A stretch of 13,721 bases of DNA from DATKMS01 sp041497995 (lineage in GTDB: Bacteria; Desulfobacterota; Binatia; HRBIN30). The translations under genes were made by a program, and so were the position numbers. Location: positions 1 through 13,721 of the forward strand of contig JBGQHM010000158.1 in NCBI GenBank assembly GCA_041497995.1, read 5' to 3'. Below the pieces are notes generated by a model. That model saw only the letters and a program-made list of their open reading frames with translations. It had not been told where the DNA came from and did no database searches. Shown here piece by piece: positions 6,320 through 13,575 of the stretch. Every line of letters starts with the position of its first letter. Positions within the stretch are counted from its first letter, which is position 1.

Positions 6320-7249
6320 CTACGCCAGTTCCCCAATCACCTGCTTCGCCACGAACTCGATCTGCTTCAGATCGCGGCCGTCGGGGAGCTGGACGATGAA
6401 GAAGCTGACGCCGCGGCGGATGTAGTCGCGATAGCGCGGCACGACGATGTCGGGCGTGCCTTGCACCAGGTGCCCCAATTGGGCCCACATGTAGCCGCGC
6501 GCTTTGGCGCCTTCGAGCTGATCGCGGACTTCCTTCTCCCACTCCGCGGTGATCGTCGGCATCATCAGCGAGCGCTCGATGCTCTGTGGATCGCGGCCGA
6601 GCTTGATGCAATGCTCGTCGAGCACTTTGGCCTTGCGCTCGTACTCCGCTAGCGGCGCGGGGAAGTAGTTCCAGATGTCGGCGTGGCGTGCCACGGCGCG
6701 CAGCAGGAGCTGCTCGCCACCGCCGCCGATGGTGATCGGCGGGTGCGGTCGCTGCAGCGGCTTCGGCTCACAGAACGCGTCATTCAGCTGGTAGAACTTT
6801 CCGGCGAAGGTAGCGCGCTCGGCGCTCCACAGTTGCTTGATCACGGTGAGCCCTTCTTCCATTTGCCGAATACGCGTCGGCACGGAGGGGAACTCGTAAC
6901 CGTAGCCGGCGAACTCTTCCGAATGCCAGCCGGCGCCATAGCCGAACTCCAGACGGCCGCCACTGAGCACGTCGAGTGTTGCCGCCATCTTCGCCAGCAG
7001 CGCTGGCGGACGATAGCCGTTGCACAGCACCATCGTGCCGATGCGGATGTTTTTCGTCGCACCGGCGAGCACGCTCATCAGCGTCCACGGCTCCAGAATG
7101 CTGACGTTGTCCGGCACCGGGAAGTGATAGAAGTGATCGTACAGCCACAGCGAATGGTAGCCGAGCTGCTCCGCCGTCTGTGCGATGTCGCGCAGCTCTG
7201 CGAAGTCGGTGATGTCCTGGGGTAGGCGTAGACCGAAGCGGAGAGCCAT
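6320..7249 (-). CDS. LLM class F420-dependent (luciferase-like) oxidoreductase
   Basis: A 309-aa TIM-barrel flavin/F420 enzyme of the luciferase-like monooxygenase superfamily. Landmarks: LRFGLRLPQ at the N-terminus; the segment AEQLGYHSLWLYDHF (residues 26-40); LAGATKNIRIGTMVLCNGYRPPALLAKMAATLDVLSGGRLEFGYGAGWHSEEF, here split as the strand-3 LLAKMAATLDVLSGGRL (84-100) and GYGAGWHSEEF (103-113); YEFPSVPTRI (118-127); and IGGGGEQLLLRAVARHADIWN (174-194). These are typical of F420-binding subfamilies, although FMN use cannot be excluded and the substrate is unknown. A good AGGTG ribosome-binding site overlaps the end of the TPR gene, and the start is 7 bp after that gene's stop, so the two are co-transcribed. 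hicA follows after 5 bp. No direct functional link to haem is apparent. Confidence 0.9.
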   Translation of the reverse strand: MALRFGLRLPQDITDFAELRDIAQTAEQLGYHSLWLYDHFYHFPVPDNVSILEPWTLMSVLAGATKNIRIGTMVLCNGYRPPALLAKMAATLDVLSGGRLEFGYGAGWHSEEFAGYGYEFPSVPTRIRQMEEGLTVIKQLWSAERATFAGKFYQLNDAFCEPKPLQRPHPPITIGGGGEQLLLRAVARHADIWNYFPAPLAEYERKAKVLDEHCIKLGRDPQSIERSLMMPTITAEWEKEVRDQLEGAKARGYMWAQLGHLVQGTPDIVVPRYRDYIRRGVSFFIVQLPDGRDLKQIEFVAKQVIGELA

Positions 7250-7256
7250 CGTGCAC

Positions 7257-8456
7257 CTACTCGGTGATCGTCTCCATCACCCGCCCGGACGCGTCGTCGA
7301 CCACCTCGAACTTCGTGGCCTGCGTGACGTTGTACGCTTGCTTCTTTTCCTTGATCCGGCCGCGCATGCGGTCGGCGAACATCGTACGCATGCTGTCGCC
7401 CATCTGGTCCATCGGGAAGTCACGCACGTATACTTTGGCGCTCTCCGGGCCGCTCCATTCGATGCGCTGCACCTTCGGACCGAGGATGGGATTGCCGCGG
7501 AAGACGGCTTCGGCGTCCGTCTTGAACGTTCCACCGGCTGCTGGCGGAGCGGCTGGGGCCGCTGCTTGTGCGACGGGCGCAGCCGCAGCCGGCGGCGGCA
7601 GGCCTTTGGCTCGTGCCAGGAGCTGATCGACCTGATTGCGCGAGGCGTCGTCCGCCGCCATCGTGCGCGCCTTTTCCAACGCCGCCATCATCTTGTCGTT
7701 GTCGCCGAGCGAACGGTAGGCAATCGCCAGGTTGAACTGCGCCTGGAAGAATGACGGGTTGGTCTTCAGCACTGCCTCGTAGGCCGGGATCGCCTGATCG
7801 GCCTTGCCGGCGGCGAGGTACATCGTGGCCAGATCCGTTTGCACGCTGAGGTCGTCCGGCTTGAGCTTGAGGTACCGCTGATAGTAGGTGACAGCGACGT
7901 CCGATTGTTCCTGGTCGAAGGCAATGTTGCCGAGGTTGCGGATGACCTCGAGGTTGTCGGGCTCGCGCTCGAGCACGTGCTTGTAGGACACTGCGGCTTC
8001 CGTCAGGAAGGTCGGGTCGATCTGACCGGCGCGGTACTGTACCTCGGCGAGGCGCTTCCACACCTCCATATCCTCTGGCGCGGCTGCCGCCTTCTGCGCC
8101 ATGTCGCGCATCGCCTGCTTCACCTGTTCGGGAATCTCCAGCGGCGGATGCCCCTGCGGGAGGTTGCCGCCCGCAGTCTCCGCCCCACCGCCAGTGGCGG
8201 CTCCGCCTGCTGCCGGCGGTGCATCTCGACGCGGCACCGCCGCCGGCGTCTTCGGATTCATCGTGCCGTAGATCACTGCCCCACCGCCGACGAGCAACAC
8301 TACCAACACCACGAACAGCGGCGCGTAGCGGCTTACCGGAATAGACAGTCCTAAACGCGGAGCACTGGTGCCGGGCTGGCGTTCGCCGCACTCCACACAG
8401 AAACTCGCCTCACGCAGCAGGCGGGCGCCACAACTGGCGCAGAATCGATTGGCCAT
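7257..8456 (-). CDS. Zinc-ribbon, single-pass membrane, TPR protein
   Basis: A 399-aa protein of unknown specific role. Residues 1-25 form a zinc ribbon (C6, C9, C20, C23, spaced CxxC-x10-CxxC). A hydrophobic helix runs from about 45 to 64 (YAPLFVVLVVLLVGGGAVIY), and then a Pro/Ala/Gly-rich linker to about 110. Tetratricopeptide repeats occupy about 115-285, with recognisable helices such as NLGNIAFDQEQSDVAVTYYQRYLKLKPDD and the following YLAAGKADQAIPAYEAVLKTNPS unit. A second Ala/Pro linker (286-308) precedes a C-terminal domain (311-399) I do not recognise. The ribbon is predicted cytoplasmic and the TPR part periplasmic. I prefer the ATG at 8456, preceded by GAGGGTTGAG, over a GTG five codons upstream that lacks a ribosome-binding site. 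It is the first gene of the - strand run. Confidence 0.82.
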   Translation of the reverse strand: MANRFCASCGARLLREASFCVECGERQPGTSAPRLGLSIPVSRYAPLFVVLVVLLVGGGAVIYGTMNPKTPAAVPRRDAPPAAGGAATGGGAETAGGNLPQGHPPLEIPEQVKQAMRDMAQKAAAAPEDMEVWKRLAEVQYRAGQIDPTFLTEAAVSYKHVLEREPDNLEVIRNLGNIAFDQEQSDVAVTYYQRYLKLKPDDLSVQTDLATMYLAAGKADQAIPAYEAVLKTNPSFFQAQFNLAIAYRSLGDNDKMMAALEKARTMAADDASRNQVDQLLARAKGLPPPAAAAPVAQAAAPAAPPAAGGTFKTDAEAVFRGNPILGPKVQRIEWSGPESAKVYVRDFPMDQMGDSMRTMFADRMRGRIKEKKQAYNVTQATKFEVVDDASGRVMETITE

Positions 8457-8855
8457 GTTCTCAACCCTCACCGGAATGGGGTGCGCGGTGGCCGTTCACC
8501 GTTGCACCACTCAAGCTCCTTCGGCACCGTCTGTTGCGCCCGCATGTCCTTGGCAGCTGGTCATATCAGAGGATCGCGCCCACCGGCGGGCAAGTCAGGG
8601 TCGCGTCCAGAATGTGGTCCTAGGGCCTGCGGCCAGCATCATTTCTATGGCCCGCTCCGGGCTGCCAAGTCCGACAGGCTGACTAGATAACGGTTCGTCG
8701 GGTGGACTGCAACGCGACGGCCCGCCGTCGAATATTTGCGGTCGGAGCTGCGTCTCAACGACGCGAGAAGGGCAAACGGCCTGTCACGCGCCTTCATTTC
8801 ACAAATGGATCAGCTATACTCTGCGCGCGAGATGGGGCGGAAAGGGAGAGGAGCA
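8457..8855. other. Divergent intergenic region without a recognisable gene
   Basis: About 400 bases separate the - strand TPR gene from the + strand lipoprotein gene, so it must hold promoters for both. For the + strand a plausible -10 is seen near its right end. For the - strand I could not find a convincing -35/-10 pair. Small open frames run through it on the + strand but lack family resemblance or ribosome-binding sites. I see no tRNA cloverleaf, no tandem repeat and no strong terminator; there are only small GC stems such as GCCC/GGGC at 8578-8591. Confidence 0.6.
8793..8820 (+). promoter_or_regulatory. Candidate sigma-70-like promoter for the lipoprotein gene
   Basis: TATACT (8815-8820) matches the -10 consensus at five of six positions and stands in the least GC-rich part of the gap. 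Sixteen bases upstream is TTCATT (8793-8798), a weak -35. The predicted transcript would start near 8827 and give a leader of about 30 bases containing the purine-rich ribosome-binding site of the lipoprotein gene. The -35 is poor, so this rests mainly on the -10 and its position. Confidence 0.4.
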
Positions 8856-9416
8856 ATGCGGTACGCCAGCATCATGGCCAGCGCGGTTCTACTGAGTGCT
8901 GCCCTGTTTACGTCGTGCACCTGCAACAAGGACGTCAGCCCGCCACCGTCGTCGACCTTCGAGGCACCTCCGAGCGGCTTCCACGCTTCCGGTGTGAAGA
9001 TCACGCCGCATGTACTGGATGTCGCCAAGGCAACGCCCGCGGCCCAACCGACGCCACCGCAAATGGCCGAAGCACAGCCGACCGCCGTCATGCCGCCCGA
9101 CTTTCCGCCGGACGTCCCCGTATACAAAGGTGCATCTCTCTCCGACGTGCAGGACCTCGCGAACAGCGCGCACAACGTCGTTTTCAAGACAGCGGATTCT
9201 ATCCCCAACGTCTATAGCTTCTACGATACCCAGATGCGCAAGAACGGCTGGCAGGTCACGCAGCAACTGCAGCGCAGCGAGCACGCCTTCATCTCGTTCA
9301 AAAAAGGCGACATGGTCGCCAACTTGACGATCGCTGAAGACGTACAGAACCCGGGCAGGCAGGTAATCGCCATCATGTACGAGCAGGAGAAGCCGCTCGA
9401 CTTCGAGGAGTTCTAG
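8856..9416 (+). CDS. Predicted lipoprotein of unknown function
   Basis: A 186-aa protein I cannot assign to a named family. It begins with a short signal peptide, MRYASIMASAVLLSAALFTS, followed by C21 as the probable lipidated cysteine; phenylalanine at -3 makes the lipobox slightly atypical. A Pro/Ala-rich linker follows to about residue 80. The C-terminal globular part (81-186) begins PPDFPPDVPVYKGA, continues VVFKTADSIPNVYSFYDTQMRKNGW, then a beta-rich part with FISFKKGDMVANLTIAED. The 'P.DVP.Y.GA ... FY...m...GW' pattern recurs in extracytoplasmic proteins of environmental bacteria, from memory. Start chosen at the ATG preceded by GGGAGAGGAG, because an upstream in-frame ATG would put 40 unlikely residues before the signal peptide. 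Two bases separate its stop from the next gene. Confidence 0.82.
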   Translation: MRYASIMASAVLLSAALFTSCTCNKDVSPPPSSTFEAPPSGFHASGVKITPHVLDVAKATPAAQPTPPQMAEAQPTAVMPPDFPPDVPVYKGASLSDVQDLANSAHNVVFKTADSIPNVYSFYDTQMRKNGWQVTQQLQRSEHAFISFKKGDMVANLTIAEDVQNPGRQVIAIMYEQEKPLDFEEF

Positions 9417-9418
9417 AG

Positions 9419-9583
9419 GTGCCCGACGGCGAGCGGCCGCCGGCGGTACCGGCACCGAGCGACGACGCCTGGCGGCATCTCGCCTACTGTCCGAACTGCA
9501 GCGCCAAGCTGCAGCTGCAGAAGTGCAAGGCACGGTGCCCGCGCTGCGGATTCTTTCAAGACTGCAGCGATACGATTGTGTAG
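9419..9583 (+). CDS. Small zinc-ribbon protein (54 aa)
   Basis: A short gene starting with GTG two bases after the lipoprotein stop. AGGAG (9406-9410), inside the end of that gene, sits at an ideal 8-base spacing. The protein has a Pro-rich N-terminal tail and then a cysteine-dense core: CPNC (24-27), C36, C40, C43 and C49, reading KCKARCPRCGFFQDCSD at its end. This strongly suggests a zinc ribbon. From memory, small proteins ending in 'CP.CGyf.sCsD' occur in several deltaproteobacterial-type genomes, without a known role. Such a cysteine arrangement is not expected by chance in a spurious frame. Function unknown; nucleic-acid or protein binding is possible. Confidence 0.75.
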   Translation: MPDGERPPAVPAPSDDAWRHLAYCPNCSAKLQLQKCKARCPRCGFFQDCSDTIV

Positions 9584-9593
9584 GGAAGGGCGT

Positions 9594-9860
9594 GTGGCGC
9601 AAGCGTTGACCGATGCAGAGCGCGTCCTCAAGCTGATCGACCGCACCCGCTTGCTCATCGCACTCGACGATGAGATCCCGACCGAAACCAAGCTCAACAC
9701 ACAGCCGATGCTGAAAATGTTGGAGGCGGCGATCGGCGGCGACGCAGCCGACGAGCAGCGCGCCTCTGGATACTACAACGCGCTGTACGCCGACCTTGCG
9801 TCCTATCCCGACCTCGAAGCGTTGCTGTCCGCAATGCGCGTCTTCTTGCCGTATCTGTAA
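9594..9860 (+). CDS. Small conserved-looking protein of unknown function (88 aa)
   Basis: I do not recognise this protein. The GTG start at 9594 is preceded by AGGGAAGGG, a good ribosome-binding site. A TTG further upstream would overlap the previous gene's stop and is less likely. The sequence is mainly helical and acidic, starting MAQALTDAERVLKLIDRTRL and ending LEALLSAMRVFLPYL. It has no signal peptide, membrane segment or cysteine, so it is probably cytoplasmic. It lies 10 bp after the zinc-ribbon gene and so very probably shares its transcript with that gene and the lipoprotein. The regular amphipathic pattern and tight spacing argue that it is real. Confidence 0.65.
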   Translation: MAQALTDAERVLKLIDRTRLLIALDDEIPTETKLNTQPMLKMLEAAIGGDAADEQRASGYYNALYADLASYPDLEALLSAMRVFLPYL

Positions 9861-9916
9861 CCCACGCCGCCGTCCTGGATCCCAGAGCTCAGCGCGGCCG
9901 ATGGCCGCAACCAAAT

Positions 9917-10014
9917 GAGAATCACGAAAACACGAAAGAGGGAAAGCACGAAAAGAGAAAGGAACCCTCATGTTCCCTTTCGTGATTTCGAAATTTCGTG
10001 TTTTCGTGATTCTC
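9917..10014. repeat. Long palindrome built from CACGAAA units
   Basis: The 21-base arm at 9917-9937 is the exact reverse complement of 9994-10014. The arms start GAGAATCACG and contain CACGAAA units. Inside, the stem continues imperfectly to an apex in which GGAAC (9961-9965) pairs with GTTCC (9972-9976) around a 6-base loop. GAAA/TTTC then pairs just outside it across a one-base bulge. The left half also has a further CACGAAA at 9947-9953. The element fills the gap between the 88-aa gene and the methyltransferase gene, is A/T-richer than its surroundings, and has no coding partner. It is probably a dispersed intergenic repeat that could also act as a bidirectional transcript end. Confidence 0.8.
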
Positions 10015-10058
10015 TGAAATCTTCGCGTCCTAAGAGGAAGACGACCGTTAGTAATTCA

Positions 10059-10703
10059 GTGCGTATCGCAGGGTATCCCACACGCCGTGTCGTGCTCGAC
10101 TTCGGCGGCGTGCAAACGCAGCTCTTCGTGGTCGACCGCTTGGAAGACTTTGTCGACGGCAACGCGTTGCTACGTGACACCGACGCACCCGAGCCGCCGT
10201 ACTGGGCACACCTCTGGCCGGGCGCTCGGAGTCTCGCGCGCCTGTGCGGCACGCGCGTCGAGTGCAGCGGACGGCGCGTCGTCGACATCGGCTGCGGCCT
10301 GGGCTTGGCCGGCCTCAGTGCCGCGGTGCGGGGCGCCTCGGTCACGCTGGTCGATACGGCACAAGACGCGCTGCGCTTCGTGCAGGCGAGTGCAGAGCTC
10401 AATCGGTGTCGCGTTGACGCCGTGCAAACTGACGTCCGGCACGCCGGTCTGCGCAGCCACTTCGACTACTGCCTCGCCGCCGACGTCACCTACGATCCCG
10501 TGCTGCAGACGGCACTGGCAGATTTCTTGGCGACGCACTTGGCGCCAGGTGGCCAAGCGTGGTGTGCGGAATCGGTGCGAACATTCGACCAGGGATTTCG
10601 GCGCGCCTGCGAACGGCACGGCCTGCAGGTGAACGAACACGATGTCCGCGAGCTCGACGACACCCGCGAAGTGACCGTCCGAATCACTCAGGTCAGCGCT
10701 TGA
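10059..10703 (+). CDS. Class I SAM-dependent methyltransferase
   Basis: A 214-aa protein with a Rossmann methyltransferase fold. After a short beta-rich N-terminus it has EPPYWAHLWPGARSLARLC, the lead-in typical of the lysine/protein methyltransferase-16-like group. The SAM-binding motif I is VVDIGCGLGLAGLSAA, followed by the acidic strand VTLVD. Motif IV is the segment FDYCLAADVTYDP. The substrate is not readable; a protein side chain is likely by analogy with the ETF-beta and related lysine methyltransferases. I chose GTG at 10059 although it has no strong ribosome-binding site. The longer frame from 9915 would translate the palindrome into an Arg/Lys/Ser-rich tail unlike the family. It is preceded by the palindrome and followed after 98 bp by the thiolase-fold gene. 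Confidence 0.8.
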   Translation: MRIAGYPTRRVVLDFGGVQTQLFVVDRLEDFVDGNALLRDTDAPEPPYWAHLWPGARSLARLCGTRVECSGRRVVDIGCGLGLAGLSAAVRGASVTLVDTAQDALRFVQASAELNRCRVDAVQTDVRHAGLRSHFDYCLAADVTYDPVLQTALADFLATHLAPGGQAWCAESVRTFDQGFRRACERHGLQVNEHDVRELDDTREVTVRITQVSA

Positions 10704-10801
10704 TTGTGGCGGCGGCGGCGGCCGTGGTATCTGTCGAGCTGCTCGAGGCGACCCCGCATCCCACCAATCTCCGTAACGAGAAGACCCCACAGGATCAGAC
10801 C

Positions 10802-12307
10802 ATGACCGATGATCGTACACCCGTACTGATTGGCGCGGGGCAGCTGACGCAACGAGACGTTGAGCCGGCCGAAGCCAAGGAGCCGTTGGCGATGATGGAG
10901 GAGGTGGCGCACCGCGCCGCAGCGGATGCCGGGGCGAACGCGGGCGCGCTCGAACGACTCGACACGGTTGCGGTGGTGAACATCCTGAGCTGGCACTACG
11001 GCAATGCACCCGGCCTGCTTGCAGCGCGGCTCGGTGCACGTCCGGCACAGCAGATCTACACCACCGTCGGCGGCAACACGCCGCAGTTTCTGATCAATGA
11101 AATCGCGACGCAGATCGCTTCAGGGCGCGCGCGCTTCGCGCTCGTCGCCGGCGCCGAAGCGGTGCGTACGTTGGTGCGCGCCCGCCGCGCCGGCGTCGAG
11201 CTACATTGGACGTCGGGTGGCACGGGTGCGCCGACCGTGCTCGGTGAATCGAAGCACGGTACCAGCGACCACGAGGTGCACCACGGCTTGCAGCTACCGA
11301 CCACTATCTACCCGCTGTTCGAGAACGCGCTGCGGGCGCACTACCGTCTTGGCCTCGGCGCACATCGTGAGCGTCTCGGCGCGCTGTGCAATCGCTTCTC
11401 CGCCGTCGCGGCGCACAACCCGTACGCCTGGTTTCGTCAGGAACGCAGCGCCGAAGAGATCACGACGGTGACGGCGCAGAATCGCTTCATCGGCTTTCCA
11501 TACCCGAAGTACATGAACGCCATCATGGAGGTCGATCAGGCGGCAGCGGTGCTGATGACCTCGGTGGCGGGCGCACGCGCGTTGGGTATCGATCCGTCGC
11601 GCTGGGTGTACCTGTGGGGCGCCGCGGACGCGCAAGACCATTGGTTCCTTTCGGATCGCGTCGACTACCACAGCTCCCCGGCGATTCGCGCAGCGGGTCA
11701 GAGCGCGCTGCGCATGGCGGGCCTCGGGATCGGCGAGATTGACTACTTCGATCTGTACAGCTGCTTTCCCTCCGCCGTACAGATCGGGCGCGACATGCTC
11801 GGCGTCGCGGCAGACGATCCACGACCGCTCACTGTGACGGGCGGCCTGCCGTATCACGGCGGACCGGGCAACAACTACACGATGCACGCCGTCGCCACGA
11901 TGATGGACAAGGTCCGGGCTGCGCCGGGCACGAAAGGACTCGTCACCGGCCTCGGCTGGTACGTGACGAAGCACTCGCTCGGTATCTACGGTGCCCCACC
12001 GCCGCCGCGCCCGTGGCAGCGTGAGGAACCATCAACCTACCAGCGCGCTATCGATGGCATGCCGCACCCGACGTTGACGGCATCGCCGCAGGGCCGCGCC
12101 ACGATCGAGACATACACCGTCCTTCACGACCGCGACGGCACGCCCGTTAGAGGCATCATCATTGGGCGCTTGGCGGACGGCCAGCGATTCCTCGCCAACA
12201 CACCGGATGAGCGCTCGGTGCTCGAATCCCTGAAGTCGCAAGAGGCGATCGGTCGAACCGGCACGGTGTCGTCGAGCGACGGCACCAACCGGTTCGATCT
12301 GGACTGA
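10802..12307 (+). CDS. Thiolase-superfamily acetyl-CoA acetyltransferase-like protein without catalytic Cys
   Basis: A 501-aa protein matching a family usually annotated 'acetyl-CoA acetyltransferase'. It begins RTPVLIGAGQLTQRDVEPAEAKEPLAMM, then AHRAAADAGA and ALVAGAEAVRTL (113-124). The thiolase nucleophile region reads YTTVGGNTPQFLIN (86-99) with no cysteine. The place of the HDCF histidine is taken by Tyr in FDLYSCFPSAVQ (Y319). The C-terminal histidine loop is GGLPYHGGPGNNYTMHA (H352). Residues about 430-475 look like an added small beta domain, possibly OB-like. The ATG at 10802 has AGGA seven bases upstream; a longer frame back to 10559 only overlaps the methyltransferase gene. It probably acts on a CoA thioester, but ordinary Claisen thiolysis is doubtful. 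It converges with the downstream thiolase across 33 bp. Confidence 0.85.
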   Translation: MTDDRTPVLIGAGQLTQRDVEPAEAKEPLAMMEEVAHRAAADAGANAGALERLDTVAVVNILSWHYGNAPGLLAARLGARPAQQIYTTVGGNTPQFLINEIATQIASGRARFALVAGAEAVRTLVRARRAGVELHWTSGGTGAPTVLGESKHGTSDHEVHHGLQLPTTIYPLFENALRAHYRLGLGAHRERLGALCNRFSAVAAHNPYAWFRQERSAEEITTVTAQNRFIGFPYPKYMNAIMEVDQAAAVLMTSVAGARALGIDPSRWVYLWGAADAQDHWFLSDRVDYHSSPAIRAAGQSALRMAGLGIGEIDYFDLYSCFPSAVQIGRDMLGVAADDPRPLTVTGGLPYHGGPGNNYTMHAVATMMDKVRAAPGTKGLVTGLGWYVTKHSLGIYGAPPPPRPWQREEPSTYQRAIDGMPHPTLTASPQGRATIETYTVLHDRDGTPVRGIIIGRLADGQRFLANTPDERSVLESLKSQEAIGRTGTVSSSDGTNRFDLD

Positions 12308-12340
12308 AGAACGGAAGAGTATCGGCGGTGGCCCTCGCAC

Positions 12341-13498
12341 TCAGGCGCGCGTGTACATGGCGACGACACAGGCGCCGCCGAGGCCGAGGTTGTGCTGCAG
12401 CGCGGCCTTCACGTTCTCCGCCTGCCTCTTCTCCGCCTGACCACGCAACTGCCACACCAGCTCGGAGCACTGCGCCAGACCGGTGGCGCCCAGCGGATGC
12501 CCCTTGGAAAGGAGGCCGCCGGACGGGTTCACGACCCAACGACCGCCGTAGGTGCACGCCTCGTCTTCGACCAGCTTCTCCCCCGCGCCCTCAGCGCACA
12601 GGTCCAGTCCTTCGTACGTGATGAGCTCGTTGCTGCTGAAGCAGTCGTGCAGCTCGATGACCTGGACGTCCTTTGGCCCGATGCCGGACTGCTCGTAGAC
12701 GGAGCGCGCGGCGCGTTCGGTCATGCCCATGCCGACCATCCCGATCTTGCCGCGGCCGAAGTCCTCGAACTTGTCCGTGGACATTGCCATGCCGCGGATC
12801 TCGATCGCACCCGGATGCGGATGCGCCTTCAGGTAGCGCTCGGAGACCACCACCGCGGCGGCCGCCCCGTCGCTCGTCGGGCAACACTGCAGGATGGTCA
12901 GCGGATCGTAGACCATGCGCGCGGCCAGCACCTCTTCGAGCGTGCACGCCTGCTGGTACTGCGCGCGGGGGTTGTTGACCGAGTGGCGGTGGTTCTTCAC
13001 CGCGATCTTGGCGAAGGTCTCCGGCTTGGTGCCGTACTTCTCCATGTGATCGCGGCCGGCGTCGCCGAACATGCGTGCCGCGATCGGCGCCTTCTTTTCC
13101 TTTTCCGTTTCTTCCTTCAACTTCTCGAGCCCGGGCAGTTGGTTCTCGAGCGGTCCCTTCTGCATCTTCTCGAAGCCCAGCGCGAGGACGGCTTCGTTTT
13201 GTCCGAAGCGGACGGCGTTGTAGGCCATGTACAGCGCGGTCGAGCCGGTCGAGCAGTTGTTGTTCACGTTGTACACCGGAATCCCGGTCATCCCGACGCC
13301 GTACAGCGTCTGCTGGCCGAGCGTGCTCATGCCGTTGATGTAGCCGCAGAAGCCCTGCTCGATCTTGTCGTAGTCGATGGCAGCGTCCTTCAGCGCAGCG
13401 GTCGCTGCTTCCTTGCCCAGCTCGCGCGCGTCTTTTTCGCAGCGCTCGAACTTGGTCATGCCGACTCCGATGACGAAGACGCGATTCCCCTGGCTCAT
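12341..13498 (-). CDS. SCP-x-type thiolase / lipid-transfer-protein family
   Basis: A 385-aa enzyme of the SCP2-thiolase group, which cleaves or condenses beta-ketoacyl-CoA esters. All catalytic positions are visible: nucleophile C82 in VNNNCSTGSTALYMA, H284 in IELHDCFSSNE, H334 in SKGHPLGATG and C377 in GLGGACVVAMY. The length fits the family and the N-terminus VFVIGVGMTKFE is typical. Start ATG at 13498 is set by an excellent AGGAGG five bases upstream; a frame continuing a further 51 codons upstream encodes unrelated low-quality sequence and is rejected. Substrates of this family include branched fatty-acyl and sterol side-chain CoA esters; the actual one here is unknown. It faces the cysteine-less thiolase-fold gene tail to tail. 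Confidence 0.92.
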   Translation of the reverse strand: MSQGNRVFVIGVGMTKFERCEKDARELGKEAATAALKDAAIDYDKIEQGFCGYINGMSTLGQQTLYGVGMTGIPVYNVNNNCSTGSTALYMAYNAVRFGQNEAVLALGFEKMQKGPLENQLPGLEKLKEETEKEKKAPIAARMFGDAGRDHMEKYGTKPETFAKIAVKNHRHSVNNPRAQYQQACTLEEVLAARMVYDPLTILQCCPTSDGAAAAVVVSERYLKAHPHPGAIEIRGMAMSTDKFEDFGRGKIGMVGMGMTERAARSVYEQSGIGPKDVQVIELHDCFSSNELITYEGLDLCAEGAGEKLVEDEACTYGGRWVVNPSGGLLSKGHPLGATGLAQCSELVWQLRGQAEKRQAENVKAALQHNLGLGGACVVAMYTRA

Positions 13499-13575
13499 GT
13501 GTTCCTCCTGACAGTGATGGTGACAGCGAGAGGCAGGTCTATCGCCGCGCCTCCCGAGTTGCAACCCGCCGGGGA

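Noticed and set aside
8457..8792. Search for a tRNA or other structured RNA and a - strand promoter in the divergent gap
   Set aside because: No cloverleaf or conserved RNA signature found; TTGCCC and a GATATG-like box on the - strand are about 20 bases apart, too far for a convincing promoter.
8736..8855. 40-codon extension of the lipoprotein gene
   Set aside because: It would bury the signal peptide inside the protein and would cover the probable promoter and ribosome-binding site.
9915..10058. Upstream extension of the methyltransferase gene to an ATG at 9915
   Set aside because: The added 48 codons translate the palindrome into a Lys/Arg/Ser-rich tail not seen in the methyltransferase fold; the GTG at 10059 begins a normal N-terminus.
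10704..10735. Run of GGC triplets after the methyltransferase stop, considered as a microsatellite
   Set aside because: Only about four to five units and easily explained by base composition.
10559..10801. 81-codon N-terminal extension of the thiolase-fold protein
   Set aside because: It overlaps the methyltransferase gene out of frame and reads as low-quality Arg/Ala sequence; the ATG at 10802 has a ribosome-binding site and the family's N-terminus.
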